Origin: Chondrilla cf. caribensis
Lineage: Eukaryota > Porifera > Demospongiae > Chondrillida > Chondrillidae
DNA: 64,000 bases
NCBI GenBank assembly: GCA_964020155.1
Contig: OZ026551.1
Location: 4,814,874 to 4,878,873 of the forward strand
Direction: 5' to 3'
Below the pieces are notes generated by a model. That model was given only the letters and a program-made list of their open reading frames with translations. It was not told the origin of the DNA and searched no databases. Positions 36,286-48,900 of this stretch are shown one piece after another; positions within the stretch are counted from its first letter, which is position 1, and every line of letters starts with the position of its first letter. Made by a program: the position numbers and the translations under genes.

Positions 36286-38130
36286 CTGCATAAATGAAAG
36301 ACACAGAGTACACACAAAATACAGATTAATTATATTTATAGTATATTATTGCAATACTACAGTGAGATTAAGAAATGTAGCCTGAATGTATCAATATAAG
36401 GCACGCACGAGATCAAGAGTGTGGGTAGGAATTTTTGAGACCATGAAAGCCATGGAAGCCATAGAATGGATTAAATCAACCTTGCTTATAGAGTAAATTA
36501 TGAAAATTTGACCACATCAAAATTTGACCGCCTGAATCTCAGTGACCACTCAACATATGAACACCAGATAAATGTCAAACGATAGCTCTTAGTATGGGAA
36601 GATGCTCACGGGAGTTAGAACGAATTAAAAATTGTTGAATTTACTTTTCTTGAATCAAATTAAAAGCAAGTGTATTTGGACGGGCCGAGTTATCGCAACC
36701 GGCCATAGTTTGATAACTTCAAATCAGTGACGCATATTGATCGGTACTCCATCAAGGAAAGGCTGTTTCACTTGTAACACTGGTATGTTTGGGCCTAAGG
36801 TTGGCTCTACTGGCATGGAAAGAAATGTTTCGTCGATTTTTCTCAATTCTGAAGGAAGCTACAAGCAACTGGCCAAATCTTGCGATATTTGCCCCTCACT
36901 GTAAAAATTTTATATCTTCAAAATGCCTGAGGTATTTTCGTTTTAACTCTCGTGAACGTCTTCCCATACGGTCAACTAAACTCATAATATATTGGCTTTC
37001 GTCTTAGTCTAAGACTAAAATATTCATTTTACACTATATAAAACCTATAATCAAAGTCTTTGATAATACTATCTATTGAAACCAACCAAAAAGCTGACCA
37101 GTCTTCACTTACTGATGAAGAAGAGAATCCCAACCTCGTACTGACAAGGACGCCACATGTACCTTCTGAACATTATTGGGGTCCCGGGCTAAATTTTGAT
37201 AGGGAACTGAGTAGAAGTAGTGGTGCCACTGTGACACAAGAGTCCACTAACTAGCCGGAAACGAGATTGACTCACTCACTTCGGTACAAAGAATACCGGC
37301 GCTGTTCGTTCGTGTATATATACCGTTGAATATAAGGTAAGCGCGGGTATTTTCGAACAGTGCCTAATTCCGAACAGTTGGTCTCTTACCGTATTATTTT
37401 CAAGAAACTATCATTTATAGCTCATATTCTTAATCCTTACACACCAGGTGAGAAACAGCATTCTTAGTTCTGCTTATTATTGACCGGATTAGGTGGAAAA
37501 TCGACGTGTTCGGAATTACCGACTGTTCGAAATCACCCCCGCCTACCTTATATATTAATATTATTAGGCCTATAGGCCTATCAATAAGCGCCCCGCGATA
37601 CGTATACGACTTCTATGTATTATTATGGTCTTACGATCGGTTCTGGGCAAATGCCAATATAAAATGGCACCGAGGAAGACAATGCAATCAGTATAAAACT
37701 CTCCCGCCTCATTGGATCCCTGTATGTCAACTTTAAAAATAACGTTGCATGGTGGCCAGAAGAAGGTAAATTTAACGCTTGTACCGGCCGTACCGACAAG
37801 ATGTCTGAGGGTGTTTATGTATAACAGTCGTTAATTGCCGACGAGATGGTATATAAAATTAATGTCAATCAAACGGGTAATTTCGTCTTTGAAAGGAGTA
37901 CGTGTTAATTGTGCATGCATGAGTATGTTTACTTGATCATGAATTATGTACTTTTTTATTAACACCATGCTACTACACTACAACTAGACAAATGATCTGA
38001 ACACCACATAAAGGTATAACATTTTTTGGTTTCAATTACATATTCAATACTGTAACAATAATTCACCTTCATTTTGATCAACAAGCAATACAAAAAGGCA
38101 GCAATTTCCAAAATTTACGTAAGAATCTAT
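36286..38130. other. Upstream region of RPTP-B without a supported gene
   Basis: Apart from the candidate first exon, this region holds a segment (about 37030-37320) that is duplicated near 44540-44800 upstream of S2. It includes a plus-strand frame at 37060-37254, but the second copy is interrupted and its changes show no clear third-position bias, so I do not call a gene. AAAATGGCrCCGAG occurs in both copies (37662; 44829) and resembles a YY1-type promoter motif. Confidence 0.35.
37635..37712 (-). CDS. Candidate first exon of RPTP-B
   Basis: MRRESFILIALSSSVPFY begins at a site homologous in flanking sequence to the other signal exons (MKRES...). The frame stays open to a GTAAGA donor, but that gives phase 0 while the mini-exon needs phase 1. 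The exon may use another donor or be broken. The corresponding place near S2 (44820-44890) has no ATG in this frame. Confidence 0.3.
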
Positions 38131-38791
38131 AGCCCCTTCTACACTAGAGAAATCTTAAAGCGATTCCGTTAAATCGCTTCTGTAACTGGTTTAACTAAAC
38201 CGGTTTGGCGCGTTTACACGTATTACGAATAACCGGTTTAGAAAGCGATTTACGCTTCGACGAATGTAAACGCTGGAGCGATTTAAATCGGTTTCCGTGA
38301 AGTTTCTGCTAAATACTGGAGTTTTCGATTGAAATAACCGATAATACCCACATTTGGTCTTTTTCTCCTTAATGTCACCAGTTATTCTTCGTAAATGAAG
38401 GGTCAGCAAACAACCGAATACATTTTATGTTGATATTTTACGGCGGGAAGCGACTACATCTATTTTAAGTTTCAAAAAGTTCATTTTCGCTGTCATACGT
38501 ACGGATACAACTTTTAATGAGCCTAACATGACGGATGGAAAATTATAAAGCACAATAAGATGCCGAAATACTCCGATTATCTGCTTTTAAAGCGATATAA
38601 CCTACGAAAATCGTTTACACTCGAAGCGCTTCATTTTAAACCGACTTCGAACCGACTTCAAACCACCTCCGTAGGTGGTTTACTTAAATCGATTTCGTAA
38701 TCGCTTTAACGCGTTTACACACTCGCGAGTTAAAGCGATTTAGTTTAAAGCGCTTTACGAACCGCTTTAAAGCTCTAGTGTAAAAGGGGCT
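38131..38791. mobile_element. Long inverted-repeat DNA element (non-autonomous)
   Basis: AGCCCCTTCTACACTAGAG at the left end matches AGCCCCTTTTACACTAGAG read from the right end. Inner parts are rich in AAAGCGATTTA and CGTTTACAC in both orientations. The flanks (ATA, TTA) could be a degenerate 3-bp target, as for Harbinger elements, but this is uncertain. No transposase is visible. Confidence 0.75.
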
Positions 38792-40205
38792 TATGTGTCT
38801 TTTTCATCACTAGCTGTATGAACAGTTATTTCTGTCACATTACACAAAGAGTTTTATAAAACTGTACTGTGTGTGCATGTGCGTGTAGTTCCTACATTTG
38901 GAGTCAGGTAATGTGGTACCCGTTCCTTGGAAGTATTGGATGTGTATTATATTCAAAGTCTGTGACGTGATTGCATACATTTTCATAGACTGAGATTCTC
39001 GTGGATGTACATGAGAAATCTGAGGGTCCACTGAACTGTTCACCGACTTGACTTGTGTGTGTGATGCTGAGAAACTCGAATACGACCATACATGCAGCCA
39101 TTATATATACACAACCCATAAAGTAGTCTAGCTAGCTATCCCTTCTATCTCTGCCCTGGATGCCTGATAGGGACAGACTAGCTAGTGGACTACCCAGGAA
39201 AGTGAAATGTATAAATACAATATGGGTTGCCAAGTTTATTCCCACAATGTTCAAACTAATTAAATGCTACTACATAGTAGGCTGCCAGGTGATTGCATTG
39301 TTATGATGCAATCTAGCTATTATAACTAGAAATAACTAACATATCTGTTCTGATAATAGCTTTTAGAAAAATGTACTGTTTGTGTGAATCACATACAGGA
39401 AAGATGGACTGCCTCATACCTGCAGCAGTTACAGTTTTGAGTTTAGATTTGAAGAGTTGCAGTTAAACTCTATATATTGATTTCACTATAATTGTTTGTG
39501 GAAGACACAGTCTCAACGCGGCACTATCACCGAACCTGGTATTGATATGTGAGGACAAGAAAGTTCCACTTGTGTAGCTCAGAACAATTAGCACTACACA
39601 AGTTTATTGCAAACAACTTATTACCATTTTCATATTGAGAAGTTCTAAATACTAAACAATAACAGACAATACTACATATCCTGACTAATGTGGTGAATCA
39701 TGCAGTAGGTTTTCCGGCCTGCTAGACCATCATTGTAATTGCCCCATGCTTAGAGGCCATGGTAGTGGCAATAAATGTCAACTCACACATTTATGAGGCA
39801 ATATTTGATTTGAACAATGAAGAATACAATAACGGTCATGCATGGATGGCATTGGATAGCACAGAAATTTGGAATGTATGCTACTCTTGAAACTGCTTAA
39901 CATCTATATAGGCTGAATGGGGTAATCCATCAATGGATATGCAATGCATGATTACACACTTAGAGTAGAATTAATTCACAAGAGACATATTATATGAATT
40001 TAAATATTACTCTGTATCACGATCATCATCACTGTCAGGTATATAGGAATGTTATTCATATATAAACAATGAAAATAATATTGAGAATAAAGTTTTTAAC
40101 TTCATCAGTTCATTTGATGGAAAATAATACTCAAACAGATTTATTTCAATTTAGTTGACCTTGTACTGTAGACACATGTTCAACACACAACAGGTTTCAG
40201 TCCAT
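38792..40205. other. Intergenic region between S2 tail and RPTP-B
   Basis: It contains a CTAGCTAG foldback at 39124-39193, like those upstream of RPTP-A, S1 and S3. It also has a decayed copy of the candidate DCNS exon near 39420-39475. No complete gene is seen. Confidence 0.4.
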
Positions 40206-43200
40206 TTAATTAATTTTCACTCCTTCGTATGCTGGGCTTGTTGTCATAGTTACGTCAGGACAAGGACCCTCATCTACTTTCTCATAAATGGCTTCCACTC
40301 TAACAAAACAATAACATTATTGTATGTATTCACACATCCCACAGTTGTAGGGATTCAGTATCACACATGAACACAAACATGTTCTGCTCAACATAAATGA
40401 GGTACTAGGATTAAGAGCAGATACTACTGGTAGTTGTCGGTGGCCACCATTTATTTGTATTATGTATCATTTACTTGTATTATATTTTGTAATATATCTA
40501 ACCATTCACCAGCATTTATTACCACTGATCAATATATAATATAGAATGAATTACAATCAAATCTATAACCTAGTCTATACCATGATACTTTTCACATGGT
40601 CTCATTCAATGGGATCATCCTAAGCTTGACCATTACAATGATTGTAGTTCAGCTCTTCAGTGTACAGAAAGGTTCATGTGTATGGATTTGGATACTAATT
40701 ATAGTATATACATCCTTCTTGAAACAGATGCATACTACGTATATACTTACTTGTGCGGAGTTTCCGTTGAAGTCGGTTGTTTTGGATGTTGTCCCAGTTT
40801 ACACACTCCACACACTATTCCTACCACCAGTAGCACAGTCACTGCACCGACTGCTATTCCACCAAAGAGCACACCAACAACAACAGCAGTGTTGTCATTT
40901 GGAGTTGGACACATCTGACCTTTGGTCAAAGCCAAAAAGACAAAGAATATTCAATTTCATGCATATACAACGAAATTTCACTTTGTAAAGACTATATAAT
41001 TGACCTTGTATTTTCATAGCCATAATTATTCGCTATTTCATTGGCAGTGCAGAAGAAACTCACATTGATATGTAGTGGCTACTTGGGTCTCCCGTAAACC
41101 TTCTCCAATGCTAGTAACAGCCCAAACCTCCACTTCATACCTAGTACCTGGTTTGAGAGTGGGGGTGGTGTACTCTCTCTGTGTAGCACTCCTCTCTACA
41201 GTACTACTACAACTACCAGGTGGTCCACTGGATGGTCTCTCACGATATCTCACTCGATATGTGACAGGAGTTGGATAGTTGCTACCAGAAGGTGGTCCCC
41301 ATGTTATGACCAGTCCATATATGGTAGTGGATGGCCTTACTTGAAGTGATGTCACTGGTCCTGGAGCTATTGGTGAAACATGTGTACACTACTCACATAG
41401 AACCAGAAATTAGCACAGTAACCATAGTATGGATTAATGCATAACATTAGTATATATGACATTTGAGAACACTTTGTAAAGCTTACTTTCATAAGTGATT
41501 CCTGCTCTGGTTTTAATATTTCCCTTTCCAATGCTAGTAACAGCCCAAACCTCCACTTCATACCTAGTACCTGGTTTGAGAGTGGGGGTGGTGTACTCTC
41601 TCTGTGTAGCATTCCTCTCTACAGTACTACTCCAACTACCAGGTCGTCCATTGGATGGTCTCTCACGATATCTCACTCGATATGTGATAGGAGTTGGATA
41701 GTTGCTACCAGAAGGTGGTCCCCATGTTATGACCAGTCCATATATGGTAGTGGACGGTCTCACTTGGAATGATGTCATTACTCCTGCAGCTGTTGAAGGT
41801 AACAAACGTTATTTACGTTAATAGATTTTGCAGTTAATTTTGTTACTTCATACTGTAAAGTTGACATTTCAATCAGAATGATATTATGATAGTTTCATAG
41901 CAATGATTGTGACTTGGTGTCATTACATTTGCAGTGAACAATATACTCACATTGATATGAAGTGGCTACTTGTGTCTCCCGAGTACCTTCTCCAATGCTA
42001 GCAACAGCCCAAACCTCCACTTCATACCTAGTACCTGGTTTGAGAGTGGGGGTGGTGTACTCTCTCTGTGTAGCACTCCTCATTACACTGCTACTCCAAC
42101 TACCAAGTGGTCCACTGGATGGTCTCTCACGATATCTCACTTGATATGTGACAGGAGTTGGATAGTTGCTACCAGAAGGTGGTCCCCATGTTACTACCAG
42201 TCCATATATGGTAGTGGACGGCCTCACTTGGAGTGATGTCACTGGTCCTGGTACTGTACCAAAAATACCATAAACTTCTATACATGTCTATATATATGTC
42301 TATAATGTATGCAAGTTATAAACATTAATTCTTCACATACATGCTAGTATATAAATTTAAACAAGATACAATTCACTATTATCCTATATCAGAGGTAGGT
42401 CCAGTGGAGGTTCCATAGGACTGCCACAATCCACCAGGCTCAAAGCTCAACCCTATTCATTATAACAGCCAGAGATTTCCATATGCAAATTTCTGGATCT
42501 GCTATGTGATAGGATAATAACTCCACAGATTTATTAGCTATCACATATTTGAATAATAATATTGTAATGTTCAGTGTACTATATTAAACCCCTTCGTTTT
42601 GTAATGTACATTTCCATTATAAAAGGAATCAGGCATGGGTCCACAAATTTGTAAACCCAATGAGGCATCAGCTGCAACAGCTGCAAGTTTATTGAACCAA
42701 TTGATTATTGTTATTTGTTTTGTGTTTTAAATGTGTAAACATTCTTTGATCTCCCTTTGATCTTTGTGGATTTGCAAATTTGTGAACCCAAGCTTGATTC
42801 CTTTTATAATGGAAATGTGCATTACAAAAGGGAAGGTGTTATTAATGGAAAAGTACAATACCTGCTAAATTAATGGAAGTTTCCTCACTCCATTCTCCAA
42901 AAAGTCCATACCTTCCAACTACAGAAACACCTCTCACACGCACTTGATATGATGTTGAAATTGAAAGGTTTGGAACCACGAGGTTTTGGGAGTTTGTTCT
43001 CATTGAACTACTCCACTGATCCTGTTCTGCTGCTCTATACTGTAATCTGTACTCAATTGTCATCAATCTACTGTCAAATGATGGCTGGTGCCAGATAACA
43101 CCTAGGGCAATTCCACCTGATCCATTTAGTGACCTAATCAATCTAATTGTCACTTTGGAAGGAACTGCAGGATAAAATTAACACAACACCAGATTTATGT

Positions 43201-43698
43201 ATGTCATTGATCAGATTATACAGTGAATGCTGTTACAGAAACTAACACTGAAATGCTCTTGCTTGCACAGTTCTGCTCCATGTCCCATTTCCATCATTGG
43301 AAACAGCTCTAACTCTGACATCATATTTAGTGTCAGGGTCAAGACCATTCAGGTTTTGAGTTAATCCAGTAGTAGTTGATGATACAGCTGTACTCCATCC
43401 ATTTGAGGCTGCAGTCTTGTTCTGCACTTCAAACATAATGTTATTACCACTAACTCTATTCCAAGACACTCTCAGTCCTACAAAATTATTACCAGGAACT
43501 ATAGGCCTCACTGCAACAGACCCCACTTGAACCGGGACTCCTATGATACAGGAAATTAAGAAGTATAACATAATATAGCAAATGGCCAATTAAACCTCAG
43601 AATAACAGTTATGTCCATTAATATCATGCTATAGGTGACTATAAGTAGTTGATAGTGCTTACCTTCAACATAATCAAGTACTATCAGTCCCTTCAGTA
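40206..43698 (-). CDS. S2: FN3 receptor with short tyrosine-motif tail
   Basis: Exons: mini 43663-43698; FN3 43247-43540, 42862-43164, 41951-42253, 41487-41789, 41064-41366; TM 40751-40919; tail 40206-40299. The first FN3 pair and the mini-exon match RPTP-B one to one. The last three FN3 exons are near copies of one another and match the last two of RPTP-B. Residues total about 600 plus a signal exon that I could not place. The TM segment (GVLFGGIAVGAVTVLLVVG) and tail (IYEKV ... AYEGVKIN, TAA) are of the S1 type. The usual acceptor of the TM exon is lost; AAAG at 40920-40923 restores the frame four codons later. Likely a surface receptor with the same ligand range as RPTP-B. Confidence 0.85.
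42587..42840. mobile_element. Inverted-repeat element in an S2 intron
   Basis: About 65 bases at each end are inverted copies (TTTTGTAATGTACATTTCC; TTATAAAAGGAATC). The equivalent RPTP-B intron (near 35390) lacks it. Both flanks read TATTAA, so a TTAA or TA target is possible. Confidence 0.7.
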
Positions 43699-44472
43699 CT
43701 GTGTAAATTAAAGGCACAAAGAACTGTGAAGTACAAATTAATAAATTAATAATATCATATTATTACTGTCTGTGAGATTATCAAATGTATTGTGAAGGTT
43801 TTTACGCCTGTTTGGAAAATAGGTTGAGGTTTGTCAGGAGTATTTTTGCACAATGTAAATGTAATTTCTTCAAACTGCAATAATTTACCCTTCTTGGGCT
43901 AACTAAAGGTACACACTGACTATAAGACTGATAGTCTTAGGTACAAGGATTATTCACTGGCCAATAATCATTATGACTCATTGATAATGAGTAGTGATGG
44001 GATGATTAATGGTTTAATTGAATACTCAATTGATTTTATTTCAAAATCTGATTATAATGGTACTGCAACAATTCAATTAATCGCATGAATTAAGAGTATA
44101 ACGGGAACCCAACTAAACCCCAACTTTCACTCAATGTTAATGATTTTGTACTTTGAGAGTATCTGAATGAGTATCTAAAAATGTTGAAGACTCTATATTC
44201 TCCGCATCAAGTCTTTAAGTTACTCAGCCTACTAAGTGGGAGTTGTTTCCGGGTATAGCCACTTGATTACTTCCAGTAAAATAATACTCGTCAATCAATC
44301 GGTTAAAATTTACAGACGCCGACGACACAGTTGATCTCCAGCACTTTAATATTACTAATAAGTCGACTTTTAGAACCAAGTCGCCCCACACTTGTGAACA
44401 TCTCACAATACATGTATGTCGAACCTTCACAGCCTACAACGCGAAGATCACGTCAAGAATGATCGAAATCAA

Positions 44473-44517
44473 GAATGAAACGTGTGTTTAGTTGGCAACT
44501 AAACACACGTTTCATTC
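44473..44517. repeat. Perfect 22-bp palindrome with one-base centre
   Basis: The arms GAATGAAACGTGTGTTTAGTTG (described here; 22 bases at 44473-44494) and their exact reverse complement at 44496-44517 are separated by one G. The structure would form a strong hairpin or cruciform. It lies beside the start of the duplicated upstream segment. Confidence 0.9.
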
Positions 44518-45894
44518 GCTCTCATCTTAGGTTGAAATATTTGGTTTACACTACATAAAACCTATAGTCTTACTCGTATCTATTGAAATGCACCAAGCTG
44601 ACCAGTCTTCACTCACTGATGAACAAGAGAATCCAAGCCTCGTACTGACAAGCCCGCCACGTGTACCTCTTGAACATTATTGGGGTCCAGTATCAAATTT
44701 AGTGGTGAACTGAGTGGAAGTAGTGGTGCCACACAAGAGTCCACTAACTAGCCAAAAACGAGATTGACTCACTCACTTTTGTACACAGAAGACCGGCGCT
44801 GTACCATGGCTTCCACGTCGTCGGCAAATAAAATGGCGCCGAGAAAGACAATACCACAGTATATATGGAGTTTATGCGTTACGCAATTGTACATGACATC
44901 ATCTTATATTAATTACGATGTTGAATAGCAAGAAAGTACACGATTGAATATATAGAAAGGCGAATTCGACGATTGTATCGACGGAGTAAGCTCATTCCAA
45001 GCATTTTAAAACTGCTATAAATGAATATTGGGTGTGCAGGCACGAATGACTTGAAATGGAGTTCCATGAAGTATTTGAAAATGTACCTGTAAAGTTAGCA
45101 GTCCCTGTACAGTAGTTACAGTTCCCAGATTTGGTTGCAGAGTCTCCTGCACTCAAGAGAAGCTACCATGTATTACCATCAAACGCTTATAGTCTATATT
45201 GATTTCCCTATTGTTTATGGAAGATGCAAAGTCTCAACACCTAACATTATCACTAAACCTGGTATTGATATGTGAGGACAACAAAGCTCTTGTGTGATTC
45301 AGAACAAAACATTACACAAGTTTATCGCAAACAATTAATCACTATTTTCATGTCAAGAAATTATCCAGACTAAACAATAACAGGCAATATTACATATCCT
45401 GATTAATTTGGTGAATCATGCAGGATGTCAGTCTGGCCTGCTAGTCCATCATTGTAAGTGGCCCATGGTTAGGATGGTCTAGTGGCAATAAATGTCAACT
45501 CATCCCTTTATGATGCTAAATTCACTTGAATAGGAGGAATACCCATGTTACATACAGTGAATGTATTATATTTATGTAATATACACATGCTTACAGCTAT
45601 GGCCAGCCTATAGCTCACAATGTGAATTGCATGTTTTCTGTATATACATTTCTCCGGGACAGTCACAAATAGCGGCCATGAGACTATGTTGGAGAGTGAT
45701 GGCATTGGTATTATTATACCCTGTATAATATTATAAAGTATACATCGATGCAGTTCACGAATTACGTCATAGTGAGGTTCATTCAATCTTGTAAAAGAAA
45801 ATTTACACTCCAAAAGGGTACACTCATCTTAATATGAGCCATAAAGTCATAGTAACTCAAACTAACAGGAGGTTGGAATATTCACACATTACAT

Positions 45895-45898
<4 letters not shown>

Positions 45899-45954
<56 letters not shown>

Positions 45955-45980
45955 CACACACACACACAGACACAGACAGA
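45899..45980. repeat. (CA)n microsatellite 3' of S3
   Basis: It starts about ten bases after the S3 stop codon on the gene strand. Confidence 0.95.
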
Positions 45981-45990
45981 CACTATATAT

Positions 45991-48900
45991 TCAGTTAATC
46001 TTCACTCCTTCATATGCTGGGCTTATTGTCATAGTTACATCAGGAAAAGGAACCTCATCCACTGCCTCATTAATGGCTTCCACTCTGTAAACAAACAATA
46101 ACAATGTTGTGTGTATTCACACATCCCACAGTTGTAGGGATTGCATGTGAGAATGCTATGTACTTATACATAGTTCTATTCACATGAAAAAACGTGTATT
46201 GTATTTGTACTGATTGGATGGTACCCCTTTGAAACACTGGATGTACTTACTTGTTCGGAGTGTCTGTTGAAGTGGGTTGTTTTGGATGTCGTCTCAGTTT
46301 ACAGACTCCACACACTATTCCCTCCACCAGCAGCACAGTCACTGCACCAAATACCATCCCACCAATGAGCACACCCACAAAAGCAGCAGTGTTGTCATTC
46401 CGAGTTGGAGACACCTGACCTTTTGTCAATACTGTAAGGATGAAAGGTATACAATACAATACACATATGTGTATTATACCCATGTGTAACACTCGTATGA
46501 AGCAGAATTTGTTATCGATCAAAGTAGATGATTAAACACATGTCAGGAAACCTTAAAAACGCTATCATTGACATGAGGCTTCCAAATAATATATGTTATT
46601 TATATGTGAAAACTCAATGACATTTACATACATAATTACTACCACTGTGACTATGTTGTAATATGGACTTGTTAGGGTTCCTAGGCTCATTAATTTCAAC
46701 TTTTCTTCATTTAAGTGTAAGCCATAGTTTTTGGATTTTAGTAGACCATGCAATAAAGTAGAGCTGTGAAATTCAGCACACCAACTATTATAGATCCTAT
46801 TGACAAGCACCCAGGCCCTGCCAAGTGCACACAACCTCCAAGGAGGTGTTTAGCCCAACTTGTAAAATGTCTAGGCCTGAAATGAAAGCTAACAAGGTAT
46901 CTGTTTACAGACAGTCCTCAGAAAATGAAGATTCACTTAGCCTACTAAATGTACAGACATGGACCTAATTTGTAAGTAATACTCCCTGTCCAGGATTCTA
47001 CAGGTCCTAACAAGACCATTTTGGCTGCTAGGATTGCCCAGTCTCTAGAAGTACCACTTTAGTTCTGAATCTTTCAGAGAGTAACGCTTTGTAGGTACAA
47101 TGATCATATAGAGATATTGAACTTTGTTGACTTCAGGCCACCAAACCAGATAAATTGTCAGATAATATAGATCCTAACTTGCACACCATATTCTGTACAC
47201 CCCTTATTATTCTCATTCCCTGTAACTTGAACTGTGAAGATGTATGATTGTTTAGGCTCCAGTCCAGAAATGACAATACTTGAATTGGTAGTGTTAATGG
47301 TTCTCATAGTGCCGCTATCGGGTGTGTATATATGAAATGAAATACAAGGGAAAACCCTAGCCTCAAACAGTGAAATAGTGACCCATGAAATCTCCACTAC
47401 TCCATTTTTCCAAAATGCTGTAAGATTATTAACAGGGTTTCCAGGGACTGTTGCAGTAACAAGAGAACAGAGAAGCATATTTATGCATTATAGATGAATC
47501 TTGTTCATAAACAGACTAGTGAATATGGATCTTTTGTTACTGAGCACATTATGTTCAACTACAATAAAAATGACTGCAAAGAAAGTATGAATTCACCTCT
47601 TTCACTGGAAAACACAACAATGGATGTAGCTTCTCCAAACCCCTGACTTGTACCAGCTCTAACACCTACTCTATATGTAGTCTGACCAGCTGTGAGAATA
47701 GCAGAGACACATCACCATTTGTGCTGGACTGGTTTCAATCTCACTTATATGGACTCACTGAAATTAGTCAACACTACTGGTGGGTAGGATACTGTAAACT
47801 TCATGTCTGTACCATCAAGGACACCATAGGTCACCTCATAGCTCTCAATATCTCCATTAGTAACAGCAGGTGCTACCCAGCTGATTCTCACACTTCCTTC
47901 AGATCGCGGGATAACCTCAAAAGTCAAGTTTCTGACTGCTGCAGGAACTGACAAAGATACTTAATATTGTGAATCAGACATTTGCTACATGCAAAATACT
48001 ATAGTTCTCACCATCATCGAATGTCCTGATCCTCACATCTCCAGTAAAAGGTCCCGTCCCATTCACGGTAGAGGCTGCCACCCACACTGTGTACTCACTA
48101 CCTGCACTCAGCCCTGTGATGTTGTAGTAGAGGTTCTCTGGACTGCTGAAGGTGGGGGTCTGTACATCAACAGTGATCCTGTTAGCTCTTGAAGACAGGT
48201 CAATGACGTAGTTGATGATAATCCCATTCCTACCACCAGCTGAAGGGATGGTCCATGTTAGCTCAATCCAAGAGGTCCCTTTTGTACTACTAGTTATCTT
48301 TTGTGGTTGTCCTGATGGAACTGCAACATGTACAGAAGTATTTTTAGACTAAGTGTAATATTTCAAACATACAAAACTGACTGAGAGATCAGTGTGAACA
48401 AAAACACCCTGAATACCTGAATTTAATTAATGTTTTGAAAACTACCTCTATGAGTACAAGACATTAGTAACTTTGTAGGAAACAACTCACTGTCACTGTA
48501 TGTCCTAACTGTACCAGTCACAGGTACACTGTATCCTCTTCTGCTCTGAACCTTCACTGATATGGTGTACTCTTTGTATGGCTGAAGTCCAGTTAGTGTC
48601 CAACTGGTCTCTGCAGTAGAGACTGCTCCAGGTTGTCCATGAGACACAGCATACATGAGTGGTGTCTTCCCGTGGTTCACAGGAGGTGTCCAACTACACA
48701 AGACAGACGTTGAGGACAACGGAGATAGGATCAAGTCTGTGGGACCTGCATGGAAAGGGTGTTTAAATTGATATTAAAATTTAATGATGCAATAATTTAG
48801 CTATGCATATCATAATCTTTCATCAGGTGTCTGGTATTAATTTTACAGAAATAAGGAGTGATGGCGGTACCTTTAAAATGTCCCCATGCAAACATTGAGG

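Larger units (their letters stand above)
43699..45990. other. Region upstream of S2 without a supported gene
   Basis: It holds the second copy of the segment duplicated from 37030-37320 (about 44540-44800), a 45-base palindrome at 44473-44517, and a diverged DCNS-type candidate exon near 45090-45160 (donor GTACAT, phase 1). A (CA)n tract precedes the S3 tail. The first exon of S2 should lie here but was not identified. Confidence 0.4.

Noticed and set aside
36789..37007. Plus-strand 72-codon frame
   Set aside because: No recognisable domain, no paralogous copy kept open, and no splice context.
37060..37254. Plus-strand frame containing EHYWGPG
   Set aside because: The duplicate at 44.6 kb has an early stop and changes at all codon positions, so coding is not supported.
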